This document shows, one piece after another, positions 25,827 through 38,178 of a DNA stretch of 64,000 nt. The translations under genes were made by a program, and so were the position numbers. The stretch comes from Halovivax ruber XH-70 (lineage in GTDB: Archaea; Halobacteriota; Halobacteria; Halobacteriales; Natrialbaceae): assembly GCF_000328525.1 (NCBI RefSeq), contig NC_019964.1, forward strand, positions 1,736,001 through 1,800,000, given 5' to 3'. The notes beneath the pieces were generated by a model. That model worked only from the letters and a program-made list of their open reading frames with translations. It made no database searches and was not told the DNA's origin. Within the stretch, counting starts at the first letter, position 1. Every line of letters begins with the position of its first letter.

Positions 25827-26273
25827 GGACGGCCATGCGCGGGGCAGGGGCTAAAAAGGTGGTCCTCCAGTATCGCTCCACACAGCGTCGCCACTCACTG
25901 CGAGATGCGAACGGGCAACGGAGAACGAGCCACGTCAGGAAAACACCAGGTACAACCCGACGAACATGAGGAACGTCAGCACTGCCGTTTCAAACGGAAC
26001 GAAGCCGACTCCGCCAGCGACGTACGTTACGACGAATGCCGGGAGAAACAGTCGGTCGCGTGCTGGAAGTCCCCCACAGCGCCGGAACCGTCTACAGACA
26101 TACGAGTTCGGTAGTCGGACAGTTCAATTAAATGGTTCGACAGACACGTCGAACGGAGATGCTCGACGTCGGTGTCTCCGACGAGTTCGAACAGATCGAG
26201 GGAATTGTCGAGTCTCGGCCGCCACAGCCGATCGCACGGTACATTCACCGGACAGTGAGTACCGAGGTCGGCG
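25827..26273. other. Intergenic region with remnant-like reading frame
   Basis: The 447 bases between the GCS2-like gene and the second subtilase hold no complete gene I can support. On the minus strand a membrane-protein-like frame ends at 25935 (separate entry). On the plus strand a 52-codon frame from the ATG at 26133 runs into the 3' end of the protease gene; its sequence is unremarkable and I do not call it. Confidence 0.5.
25935..26129 (-). pseudogene. Possible remnant of a small membrane protein (no start codon)
   Basis: A minus-strand frame ending in TGA at 25935-25937 reads RDRLFLPAFVVTYVAGGVG, then FVPFETAVLTFLMFVGLYLV and FS: two hydrophobic helices with a polar turn, like the small membrane proteins of haloarchaea. 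Reading upstream the frame is open to about 26129, but I find no ATG, GTG or TTG before the first helix. It may be a gene that lost its 5' end, a frameshifted gene, or one using an unusual start. No homologue is recognised. Confidence 0.35.
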
Positions 26274-27680
26274 TTATCGAGCTCGTTTGACGAGTTCCCG
26301 GAGATCGAGGTGGCCGGCACCGTGGTACGTCTCGCCGTCGGCCGGCATGGCCGCCGTCTCCTGAATGAGCTCCTCGACCTCGGCGGCACTCGCATCGGGC
26401 CGGAGGGATCGAACGAGGGCGACGGCGCCGGCTACCTGCGGTGCCGCCATCGAAGTGCCCGCCTTCCAGCCGTACCCCGGGACCAGAGAACCGTCCTCGC
26501 CCTGGATGGAGATCGTCGACAGGACGAGATCCCGGTAGTACGTCTCCGGCCCATCCGTGTCAGCGTTCCCGCCTCCCGCGCTCACGTCGACGGCACTGCC
26601 GTAGTTCGTGTAGAACGCGGGCGTCGTCGTCGGTTCCTGCAGTCGGTTCCCTGACAGCCACTTCTCCTCGTTGTCCGCGTGCTTGTGACCCCAGCCGAAT
26701 CCGATCGGGCCAGTTGCCGAGACACCAAAGATACCCTCGACCTCCGTCGGAAGCGAGATGATCCCCTCCTCGTCCATGTCCTGGCCGTCGTTACCTGCCG
26801 AGTTGACGATCACCATTCCCTCCGAGCGTGCGTACTCCGCAACGGCCTCGTAGGCCGCCTTGAGTGCCGGGACGCCGGGAGTCGTCTCGGGGAGCGGTGG
26901 ATACCCGAGGCTGATATTCGCCGCATCACAGCCCTTGTTCGCCGCATCAACGAGCGCCGCGAGCACGTCACCGGTGACGCCCTCGACGCCCGAGAACACA
27001 CGCAGGGCAACGATTTCGCTGTCCGGTGCCGTCCCGAGGGCTCCGCCGTTCGGCCCATCGTTGGCGTTCGTCGCGGCGATCGTCCCGGCGACGTGCGTCC
27101 CGTGATCGCCGGCGCCATTCGGCCGCCAGTCGTACTGATCCGTCGTGAAGTTTGCAGAGAGATCCGCGTTGACCACACCCTGCAGATCCGGATGGCCGTC
27201 GTACACACCCGAGTCCACGACCGCGATCCGCGATCCCTTCCCCCGTGTCGTCTCGTGGACGGTCCGGCCCTCGCCCGGTTTGTCGGTCAGGTCCGCCACG
27301 TCCTGGACTCGCTTGTCCCACTGAAGTTCCGTGATCGTCGCCGGACCATCGTGATTGTGACTTGCCGCGTGCGGGCCCGGAGCCTCCATCGCCAAATCAG
27401 CGACCTCGTCCTGATACACTGCCACGTCGGGGATCGTAGACGCAGCACCGGGTACACTGTCTGGATCACCACGCGCAGCGAGCAATCCGACCTCACTGAT
27501 ATCGTGAACGATCTCGACGTCGGCCGGCACATCGCTCCGAGACACATAAGACAGATCGATCAGAAATCGATCGGTCCGGCCCTCTGAATCCGCCGCCGCG
27601 ATTGTCCCAGTCCCCAGTACCCCAGCCCCGATACCGGTCCCAAGTACCGTGAGGAACCGCCGCCTGTCATGTGAAGACAT
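26274..27680 (-). CDS. Tat-exported subtilisin-like serine protease (second copy)
   Basis: S8 family protease of about 468 residues. The signal MSSHDRRRFLTVLGTGIG carries a twin-arginine motif. A propeptide-like region follows to about residue 140. The catalytic triad is Asp156 (IAVVDSGVYDGHPDL), His193 (GDHGTHVAGT) and Ser410 (KAGTSMAAPQVAG), with Asn297 (NSAGND). It ends soon after the peptidase domain and lacks the PKD and PPC domains of the enzyme at 1973, so it is not a recent duplicate. I start at the ATG at 27680, four residues from the twin arginines. It is probably extracellular. It ends at the minus-strand side of the spacer after the GCS2-like gene. Confidence 0.93.
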   Translation of the reverse strand: MSSHDRRRFLTVLGTGIGAGVLGTGTIAAADSEGRTDRFLIDLSYVSRSDVPADVEIVHDISEVGLLAARGDPDSVPGAASTIPDVAVYQDEVADLAMEAPGPHAASHNHDGPATITELQWDKRVQDVADLTDKPGEGRTVHETTRGKGSRIAVVDSGVYDGHPDLQGVVNADLSANFTTDQYDWRPNGAGDHGTHVAGTIAATNANDGPNGGALGTAPDSEIVALRVFSGVEGVTGDVLAALVDAANKGCDAANISLGYPPLPETTPGVPALKAAYEAVAEYARSEGMVIVNSAGNDGQDMDEEGIISLPTEVEGIFGVSATGPIGFGWGHKHADNEEKWLSGNRLQEPTTTPAFYTNYGSAVDVSAGGGNADTDGPETYYRDLVLSTISIQGEDGSLVPGYGWKAGTSMAAPQVAGAVALVRSLRPDASAAEVEELIQETAAMPADGETYHGAGHLDLRELVKRAR

Positions 27681-27920
27681 TGCAATCAATGGCTTGCGTG
27701 ATACTCATAAAGAAGTTACTGTTCAGGCCATTTGGAGTCGCAACTCACGGGACGGTAGCAATCGATCACCGTTACGCGTGGCCTGCCGCGAAGCACTCCA
27801 CCAACGAACGATCCCAGAACCACACTGCGAGCTGGCCAGCGGGACAAACTCGTCGAGCGGGGACAGCATGACCACTCACCCAGAGTGAACCAGGGCCCGC
27901 CAGCAGCGAGCCCGAAATGC

Positions 27921-27952
27921 AAAAAACCCCACACAGCAGGTGCTGTGTGAGG
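27921..27952 (-). terminator. Hairpin plus T-run terminator of rRNA operon
   Basis: Read on the minus strand, CCTCACACAGCA-CC-TGCTGTGTGGGG is a near-perfect stem-loop followed at once by TTTTTT, about 13 bases after the end of 5S rRNA. It looks like an intrinsic terminator, which fits the end of the rRNA operon. Confidence 0.75.
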
Positions 27953-27964
27953 CTGAATATGAGT

Positions 27965-28086
27965 GGAGGCGGCGAATCGGGGGTCCCAGCGGGTCTCCCA
28001 CGCCAGTACTTGCCGATACGCAGGTGGGCTTAACTTCCGTGTTCGGAATGGGTACGGGTGTTGCCCCACCGCTCTGGCCGCCTTAA
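27965..28086 (-). rRNA. rrf: 5S ribosomal RNA
   Basis: On the minus strand the RNA starts TTAAGGCGGCCAGAGCGG and contains the universal CCCGTACCCATTCCGAACAC and GGAAGTTAAGCCCACC segments, ending with GACCCCCGATTCGCCGCC, complementary to the 5' end. It is about 122 nucleotides, the normal haloarchaeal length. It is the last gene of the rRNA operon. No tRNA-Cys follows, although many haloarchaeal operons carry one here. Confidence 0.95.
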
Positions 28087-28145
28087 CGCCGACTCGTGGA
28101 ATCGAACCACGACCTACCTCCGAGATCGGTGGCAAAACCGTATGA

Positions 28146-28175
28146 TACGTGTAGTCCAGTTCGCGCCTGGACCCG
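28146..28175 (-). other. 23S processing stem, 3' strand (BHB)
   Basis: Pairs with 31174-31203. In plus-strand order: 14 bases that pair without gaps (28146-28159), a 3-base bulge TTC (28160-28162), four pairs GCGC (28163-28166), then nine pairs CTGGACCCG (28167-28175). Together with its partner this gives the bulge-helix-bulge cut by the archaeal splicing endonuclease to release pre-23S. Confidence 0.85.
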
Positions 28176-28204
28176 AACTCCGGGTCCGATCCATGCGAAT
28201 TATG

Positions 28205-31117
<2,913 letters not shown>

Positions 31118-31173
31118 CGTTCGTCGGATCGGAAATCACGCTGTCCGAAGACAGCGATCAGTAACCCGGAGAA

Positions 31174-31203
31174 CGGGTCCAGTGGACGCCTGGACTACAC
31201 GTA
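31174..31203 (-). other. 23S processing stem, 5' strand (BHB)
   Basis: Minus-strand reading: TACGTGTAGTCCAG (31203-31190), four pairs GCGT (31189-31186, one G-U), a 3-base bulge CCA (31185-31183), then CTGGACCCG (31182-31174). It pairs with 28146-28175 across the 23S gene, with the two 3-base bulges on opposite strands separated by four pairs, the canonical BHB. Confidence 0.85.
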
Positions 31204-31350
31204 CACACGGTCTCATCTGCAAACGCCTGTGACTGCAGGCGTGCATTAACCCTTCCCACTCACGCTTGCGCGGAGTGGTGCATCGGTTCTTCGGATTCGA
31301 TCATCGGGCCGTCCCCCACTTAAGGGGCACGATCCGCGATCGTCCGAGTC

Positions 31351-31422
31351 ATGGACCCACTGGGATTCGAACCCAGGGCATCCTCCTTGCAAAGGAGGCA
31401 CTCTCCCACTGAGCTATGGGCC
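31351..31422 (-). tRNA. tRNA-Ala (anticodon TGC)
   Basis: In the 16S-23S spacer. The minus strand reads GGGCCCATAGCTCAGTGGGA with anticodon loop TTTGCAA (anticodon TGC), T arm GGGTTCGAATCCC, and the acceptor closing with TGGGTCC plus discriminator A. It has 72 nucleotides and no intron. This is the standard place for tRNA-Ala in archaeal rRNA operons. Confidence 0.97.
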
Positions 31423-31445
31423 CACCCCTCGATCACGAGGGGCTC

Positions 31446-31476
31446 TAGCCTCGACAGTTCTAAGGTGCCCGATCGG
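31446..31476 (-). other. 16S processing stem, 3' strand (BHB)
   Basis: Plus-strand order: TAGCCTCGACAGTTC (31446-31460), bulge TAA (31461-31463), GGTG (31464-31467), CCCGATCGG (31468-31476). It pairs with the leader strand at 33108-33138 and lies between the 16S 3' end and tRNA-Ala. Confidence 0.88.
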
Positions 31477-31540
31477 CCGAGAACGGCGATCGCGCGAAAG
31501 CGGACCAAGTGGGCTGGGGCGTCGCCCCAGTCCCGGTCTG

Positions 31541-33014
<1,474 letters not shown>

Positions 33015-33017
33015 GCT

Positions 33018-33037
33018 ATTCCCCGACAAAACTGTCG
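33018..33037 (-). other. Leader hairpin just before 16S
   Basis: CCCCGACA and TCGGGG form a short stem with loop GTTTTG immediately upstream of mature 16S. It probably helps set the 5' boundary or the structure of the leader. Confidence 0.5.
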
Positions 33038-33107
33038 GGGTCTGGCGGTGAATGGTATCGCACACTCACACATTGCGTGGTCCGTTCGGCGACCAGATCG
33101 GAACCGA

Positions 33108-33138
33108 CCGATCGAGCGTCACCGAACTGTCGAGGCTA
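33108..33138 (-). other. 16S processing stem, 5' strand (BHB)
   Basis: Minus-strand reading: TAGCCTCGACAGTTC (33138-33124), GGTG (33123-33120), bulge ACG (33119-33117), CTCGATCGG (33116-33108). With 31446-31476 it forms 15 perfect pairs, a 3-base bulge on the far strand, four pairs, a 3-base bulge on this strand and nine pairs (one G-U): a textbook bulge-helix-bulge. Confidence 0.88.
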
Positions 33139-33189
33139 ACATCAGATCCCATCTTAACGGCGGACCGCAGGGGTGGAATCCTCATCTCC

Positions 33190-33570
33190 TTCGGACGTAT
33201 TCGTAATCCGTGAGAGGTACTTAACCCCTTCGGACCCGAGCCGTCCAATCACCGGCACATCCAACGCGCCGGCGATCATCCGTTTGCATTCCATCCGAGC
33301 CCTCTCGAACACTTAAGGGCAACGGATCGAGGCGCGCCGGATTTCGCAGCCGGCGACGCCATCGTGGATCCGATCCTTGACCCCGGTTGCATATAAGGGG
33401 ATCGATGCCCGGTCGCCGTGACCGGGTCGGACTCCGTTACCGAGCGACGGCCGAGCCGTCGATCGAGGGCGGATGGTTCCTGCCTCCGTGCCGGGATACG
33501 GCCGGAGGGAGTGGCGCGGTGCGCCACGTCCTTCGCATTCATTTGGAAGCCCGGGCGCCTATATAAGGCC
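33190..33570 (-). promoter_or_regulatory. Tandem promoters of the rRNA operon
   Basis: Four TATA-like elements on the minus strand: CCTTATATAGG (33559-33569), CCCCTTATATGC (33389-33400), CCCTTAAGTG (about 33310-33319) and GGTTAAGTACC (33218-33228). Two are followed at about 25 bases by a similar initiation-like sequence, AATGCGAAGG near 33535 and AATGCAAACGG near 33288, resembling the start-site motif known from halobacterial rRNA operons. Multiple promoters are the rule for these operons. The first and second boxes are strong; the last two are weaker. Confidence 0.7.
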
Positions 33571-33660
33571 GTCGAACGAATCGCGCTCCGGGTCCCGCTA
33601 CCGTGGTACGGTTGGACACGAAAACAGACCGACTCGACAGTATTTGAATATCGGTGCGAC

Positions 33661-34309
33661 GGAAAACGACTGGCCGGCCAGAGCACGAATGGCGAGGTTG
33701 CCAGCAGATAACCACGCCGATACCCCGGTCAGCTATCTCTCTCACTGAATTGCAGGCACCGACGATCACTCGTGGTGAGGTTCGTGAGCGAATTCGATAG
33801 ATCGGCGTGCATGCGAGCCAGGTCGATCACACACCCGCTCACGCACTAGCCCATCGGACCCTTTCCCGTGTGCGGTGATCACCGCCGATGAACGACTACT
33901 GCGGATCGATGGTGAGAAAGATAGCCACTTGCTGTGGCTGGACATTCAACCATCGAGTGGAGTGCTGGTGCCCACTGGATCAATGTGGCCGAGCATCCAC
34001 TGGCACGTGCCTCGAGCTCCAAGTGGGGCGCCGGACCAACCGTACCCCACAACAACGGGTACACCGGAGGTGGCCGATCATGGCTTCGTCGATGGATGGA
34101 GGGCAGTGTTCGAGCGAAAATCGATGCGGGTACCGTTCCAGAACGTTCTGCTGGTGGGGAATCGCCTATTCGACGAGCCGGCACACGGGCGCGGGTTCGA
34201 CCGAGTAGCACTCCCGAATGAACCAGGGCCTACCGCGTTCGGTACGCTGGACCGACTGGCATCGGATCCAAAATCGACTACGCTCTTCGCGTCAAGACGT
34301 TCCGAGAAG
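33661..34309. other. Gene-free region upstream of rRNA promoters
   Basis: About 650 bases between the rRNA promoters and tRNA-Glu. Several overlapping frames of 90-160 codons stay open on both strands, but none has haloarchaeal-type acidic composition, and the one with the most distinctive content (plus strand, 33888-34208, rich in Cys, Arg and Trp) does not look like a stable protein. I see no tRNA, RNase P or SRP RNA signature. Confidence 0.5.
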
Positions 34310-34384
34310 TGCTCCGTCAGGGATTCGAACCCTGGTCCTTGCCGTGAGAGGGCAAGATGATTGGCCGGACTACACCAACGGAGC
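34310..34384 (-). tRNA. tRNA-Glu (anticodon CTC)
   Basis: The minus strand reads GCTCCGTTGGTGTAGTCCGG, with anticodon loop CTCTCAC (anticodon CTC), T arm CAGGGTTCGAATCCCTG, and an acceptor closing with ACGGAGC plus discriminator A. It has 75 nucleotides and no intron. A TATA-like GCTTAAACTG at about 34450 on the same strand is a likely promoter. Confidence 0.95.
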
Positions 34385-34471
34385 CAACCACACGTCGAAC
34401 CCGTCGTCGGGGTCTCCGTGTCTACTACATCCTTGCGGAGAAGCCAGTTTAAGCGTTCCGTTTCTGGGCGC

Positions 34472-35683
34472 TCACTGTGACTCGGTTTCGTGGGGCGAAC
34501 GGGCGGCTTCCGGTTCGAAGCCATCGAGGCTGATGATGTTCTCCCGACCGACTCGGAGTTTGCTGATCGTTCCCTCGGACTCCATCTCGGAGAGGAGCAT
34601 ACTTACCTTGGACTTCGACCAGTCGGTCCGTTCGACGATCTGGACCTGCTTCATCCGGCCCCCGTTCTCGGAGAGCAACGAGACGACGCGGTCCTCGTCC
34701 GTCATGAGTTCGGCGTCGGAGATGGCACTCACCGATTCCTCGTTCGTGTCCTCGGGTGCGTGTGTCTCGGTTCCGACGGTCGTGGATGATGGCCGACCCC
34801 CGTCGTCGGCAGTCGAACTGTCACCGAAGGGATGAGGCAGCGATGCGAGCGCATCGGGGAACCAGCCCCGCCTGGAGGCAACGAGAGCGAGCCCCACCAT
34901 CAGGCCGATGCCGACGACGGCACCACCGATCGCAATTGGAGAGAAGAGGGAGTCTTGCCCGCTCGTAGCCCCCGCACTTCCCTCCGGAACGAGAACGACG
35001 TACGGTCGACCGCTGACGAACTCCCGTTCCCCACGCCAGACGACACGATCTCGTTCTTGCAGTTCCGGGAACTGGGCTTCCGGATCCGGATACACCTGAT
35101 CGAACGCGAGGTTTTCACCGGCACGGATCGTCAACGTCTGATCGGCCATGATGTAGAACCCACCCTCGAAGACGTCGGAGACGACGACACGTTCGGACTC
35201 CGTCGCCGCGAATCCCTCCCACGTAAACGACATTCGGACGACGCCGGCCGTATTGACCGACCGCTCGACGCGTGCCGTTCGATTGAAGTCCGTCGCCGTC
35301 ATCTCGCGATCGGTGTAGCGTTCACCGTCCGTGATGAGCGCAGACGCTTGCTCCGTGAACTTCGTGTAGAGGTCGGTCTCTTCGGACTCGAACCGATCCG
35401 CGTACGCTTCGAAGTTGTCCTCCTCCTCCGTCGACTCCAGCGTCCGTTCGTACTCGAAGGTCCACCTCGCCGACCCGTCCTCCTGGACGGTGATGTCGAA
35501 CGTCGTTCGATCGAACTCCTGCGCTGTCGTCCCGACCGAAGAGTTGACCGCCGTCGGAGACGGACCCGCCTCGGGTGCAGGCGGTTGAGTTGATTCCTCG
35601 TCTAGCGAGACGAACGCCACGCTCACCACCAGGCCTGCTACCAGCAGCGAGGCGACGATTGCCACAGCGACCGACCGTTGCAT
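34472..35683 (-). CDS. Membrane-anchored winged-helix regulator (DUF7343/DUF7345-like)
   Basis: 403-residue protein with the domain order: N-terminal membrane helix or signal (SVAVAIVASLLVAGLVVSVA), an extracellular beta-rich region of about 230 residues (DRTTFDITVQEDGSARWTFE and RVVWRGEREFVSGRPYVVLV), a second membrane helix (IAIGGAVVGIGLMVGLALVA), then a cytosolic acidic linker and a C-terminal winged helix (SENGGRMKQVQIVERTDWSK then SKVSMLLSEMESEGTISK). It looks like a one-component sensor that binds DNA from the membrane, as haloarchaeal proteins of this architecture are thought to do. The ATG at 35683 starts at the helix. Signal and targets are unknown. Confidence 0.8.
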   Translation of the reverse strand: MQRSVAVAIVASLLVAGLVVSVAFVSLDEESTQPPAPEAGPSPTAVNSSVGTTAQEFDRTTFDITVQEDGSARWTFEYERTLESTEEEDNFEAYADRFESEETDLYTKFTEQASALITDGERYTDREMTATDFNRTARVERSVNTAGVVRMSFTWEGFAATESERVVVSDVFEGGFYIMADQTLTIRAGENLAFDQVYPDPEAQFPELQERDRVVWRGEREFVSGRPYVVLVPEGSAGATSGQDSLFSPIAIGGAVVGIGLMVGLALVASRRGWFPDALASLPHPFGDSSTADDGGRPSSTTVGTETHAPEDTNEESVSAISDAELMTDEDRVVSLLSENGGRMKQVQIVERTDWSKSKVSMLLSEMESEGTISKLRVGRENIISLDGFEPEAARSPHETESQ

Positions 35684-35845
35684 TCGTCCGGAGTTCGCCG
35701 GGACCCCCCATAGAAGTTGTGAATCACCACACTGCAACCCGTTCACTTCGAAAAACTGAAGCGAATCACCGAGGTTGGCCGACACAATTGGGACAGCGAT
35801 CGGTGAGACGACACGCACAAGCGGCTGACTCGCCAACACGCCGGC

Positions 35846-36424
35846 ATGATCACGAACCTCGCCGCCGGAGAGTCGGTCTTTACGAGCAACGCGTTCCTCG
35901 TCGACGGTGACCGTCGCGTCCTCGTCGATACGGGTTCGAACTTCGACGTCGTTGCCAAGATCGAAGCACGGGTGGACGACCTCGACGCGGTCGTCCTGAC
36001 CCACACGCATCCCGATCACGTCGGGAACCTGGCCGCCGTGACGGATCACTTCGACGTCGACGTCTGGGGGTACGATCCGTCGGCCAGGGGTGTCGACACC
36101 GAACTCGACGACGGTGCAACGCTTCCGATCGGCGATCACCAGTACACGGCCGTCCACACACCGGGTCACAAGGACGACCACCTCTGTCTGTACGCGAACG
36201 AGCCCGAGATTCTCTTCGCCGGCGACCTCGTCTTCGCGAACGGCGGGTTCGGTCGAACGGACTTACCAGAGGGTGACCGAACGGCGTTGATCGAGAGTAT
36301 CGACAAGATCGAGTCGCTCGTCGACGAGTCGCTTCGAGCGCTCCACTCTGGACACGGAGCCAGCGTGACCGACGACCCCGCCGACCACGTTACACTCGCC
36401 GGACGGATGGCCCGACAGCACTGA
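35846..36424 (+). CDS. MBL-fold metallo-hydrolase
   Basis: Metallo-beta-lactamase fold enzyme of 192 residues. The dinuclear zinc motif is VVLTHTHPDHVGN (HxHxDH), with later ligands in HTPGHKDDH, FAGDLVF and HSGHGAS. It resembles small glyoxalase II/persulfide dioxygenase-like or lactonase-type members but has no motif that fixes the substrate. It is divergent from the membrane-anchored regulator, 162 bases apart, so it may be one of that regulator's targets. Confidence 0.9.
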   Translation: MITNLAAGESVFTSNAFLVDGDRRVLVDTGSNFDVVAKIEARVDDLDAVVLTHTHPDHVGNLAAVTDHFDVDVWGYDPSARGVDTELDDGATLPIGDHQYTAVHTPGHKDDHLCLYANEPEILFAGDLVFANGGFGRTDLPEGDRTALIESIDKIESLVDESLRALHSGHGASVTDDPADHVTLAGRMARQH

Positions 36425-36480
36425 CCAGCCCGGTAGCGTCGCGACGAACACTTCCTGGCGTCGAACGAACATCGCAGAAG

Positions 36481-36750
36481 CTATTCGGCAGCCAATCCGT
36501 AGTAGCCGGGTTCGTCTTCGGTTCGCGGTTCGGCGACGACGAGGTCGTCGGCGTTGATCATGATCCACGGAATCGCCCAGTCCAGCAGGATATCTTCGGT
36601 CTCCCTGTCGAGTTCGGCCTCCGGTTCGAGCTCCTGGAGGAGTCTGGCGATCTCGTAGACGGTGTACATCTGCCCGGCCTCGAGGAGGTCGGACGGTTCG
36701 TAGAAATCACAGGGGTAGGTCGATTCGAACGCAGATTTCGGTCGTGGCAT
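36481..36750 (-). CDS. DUF5827 family protein
   Basis: 89-residue acidic cytosolic protein. MPRPKSAFESTYPCDFYEPS, GQMYTVYEIARLLQELEPEA and LLDWAIPWIMINADDLVVAE match what I recall of the haloarchaeal DUF5827 family over its length. There is no enzyme motif. It is convergent with the metallo-hydrolase, 56 bases apart. The function is unknown. Confidence 0.8.
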   Translation of the reverse strand: MPRPKSAFESTYPCDFYEPSDLLEAGQMYTVYEIARLLQELEPEAELDRETEDILLDWAIPWIMINADDLVVAEPRTEDEPGYYGLAAE

Positions 36751-36892
36751 GCGAGTGGCTACGAACGGCCGGGTCCTAAAACTCCCGGCGGATTCTGGAG
36801 CCGGATTGGTAGTTTACCTGTCGCTGTGGGATCGGGGATCAGTGACACAGCGCGGACGGCAAAAATGCAGGTTCGAGAGCGGCGAGGCAGCG

Positions 36893-37495
36893 TTACTCGA
36901 AGTGGTCGAGGCACTTCTGGTACTCCTCGGCGACGGAGTCCCAGTTGATCACGTCGAAGAAGCTGTCGATGAAGTCGCCGCGGTCCGGGCCGTAGTCGTA
37001 GTAGTACGAGTGTTCCCAGACGTCGAGTGCGAGAATCGGGTGGGAGCCCCAGAGTGCACCCTGGTCGTGTTTGTCGACGACGATGTTACGGAGCTGCTTC
37101 GCAACGGGATCGTAGACGAGGAGCGCCCAGCCACCGGCGGCGCCGGCCGCGGCCTCGAATTCGCCCTTCCAGCCCTCGTAGGAGCCGAAATCCTCCTCGA
37201 TACGGTCGGCGAGGTCGCCCTCGGGTTCGCCGCCGCCGTTGGGGGACATGTTCTCCCAGAACATCGTGTGGAGGTAGTGGCCACAGCCGTTGTGGGTCAC
37301 GTTCCCGATGGCACCAGGCGAACTGCCGAAGTCACCGCTCTCACGGTTCTCGGCGAGGGTCTCTTCGGCCGCGTTCAGCCCGTTGACGTAGCCCTGATGG
37401 TGTGTGTCGTGATGCCAGGTGACGACTTGTTCGGAAATCGATGGCTCGAGTGCGTCGTAATCGTACGGTAGTGGTGGAAGTTCGTGTTCGGTCAT
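36893..37495 (-). CDS. sod: Superoxide dismutase (Mn/Fe)
   Basis: Converts superoxide to hydrogen peroxide and oxygen in the cytosol. It has 200 residues, the standard size. The four metal ligands are His28 (WHHDTHHQGYVNGL), His76 (CGHYLHTMFW), Asp158 and His162 (LDVWEHSYYYDYG). The Fe/Mn choice cannot be read reliably, though haloarchaeal enzymes are usually Mn. The ATG at 37495 follows a TATA-like GTTTAACAC about 35 bases upstream, implying a very short leader. Confidence 0.96.
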   Translation of the reverse strand: MTEHELPPLPYDYDALEPSISEQVVTWHHDTHHQGYVNGLNAAEETLAENRESGDFGSSPGAIGNVTHNGCGHYLHTMFWENMSPNGGGEPEGDLADRIEEDFGSYEGWKGEFEAAAGAAGGWALLVYDPVAKQLRNIVVDKHDQGALWGSHPILALDVWEHSYYYDYGPDRGDFIDSFFDVINWDSVAEEYQKCLDHFE

Positions 37496-37713
37496 TGTGG
37501 ACACCCGGAGAGGTGTTCGTTCGCGCGAGTGTTAAACGTTGAGGAGTGAAACGATACCACGGCGCAACGGATCCGGCGATCGGATTCCCGCGAGCTCCTC
37601 ACCAGGACCCACGACGGACCACGTGTTAACGGTTACACCGGCAACGGAGACGCGACGCTATCGAATCGGTTAGTTCGCACACCCAATAAGGGGCCGCAGT
37701 AATTCGAGGGCGA

Positions 37714-38178
37714 CTACTCGTAGAGCCACGAGGCGTCGTGCTGATCGTACTCGATCAGCTCGTCCTCGTCGAAGTGGATCGCGATCTCGCGCTCGTTCGC
37801 GCCCTCGTCTTCGTTGTCCGCCGCGTGAACGACGTTCCGACCGAGGTCGAGTGCGTAGTCACCGCGGATCGTTCCGGGTGCCGCCTCGAGCGGGTCGGTC
37901 TCGCCGATCATCTGGCGAACCTGTCGCGTCGCATCCTGTCCTTCCCAGACCATGGGGACGACCGGGCCCGACGTGATGAAGTCGACCAGATCGTCGTAGA
38001 AGGGTTTGTCCTCGTGTTCCGCGTAGTGCTCTTCGGCCCGTTCGCGGGGCATGTTCTCGACGTTTATGCCGACGAGTTTGAGCCCGCGGTCTTCGAGTCG
38101 AGAGACGACCTCGCCCACGAGTCCGCGCGCGAAGGCGTCGGGCTTGACCATCACGAAGGTCCGCTCGTGGTCACTCAT
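37714..38178 (-). CDS. ndk: Nucleoside diphosphate kinase
   Basis: Transfers the terminal phosphate between nucleoside triphosphates and diphosphates through a phosphohistidine. It has 154 residues, the usual length. The N-terminal [19 protein letters not shown] and the active-site His118 in [18 protein letters not shown]-like sequence (here DEGANEREI) are clear. It overlaps the stop of the eL24 gene by four bases, so it is the last gene of the eL8-eS28-eL24-ndk operon. Confidence 0.96.
   Translation of the reverse strand: MSDHERTFVMVKPDAFARGLVGEVVSRLEDRGLKLVGINVENMPRERAEEHYAEHEDKPFYDDLVDFITSGPVVPMVWEGQDATRQVRQMIGETDPLEAAPGTIRGDYALDLGRNVVHAADNEDEGANEREIAIHFDEDELIEYDQHDASWLYE

Noticed and set aside
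26133-26290. 52-codon plus-strand frame overlapping the end of the second subtilase
   Set aside because: No promoter, no family resemblance and it runs into the protease 3' end.
33875-34360. Plus-strand frame of 161 codons before tRNA-Glu
   Set aside because: It reads through the tRNA gene, competes with other open frames and lacks halophilic composition.
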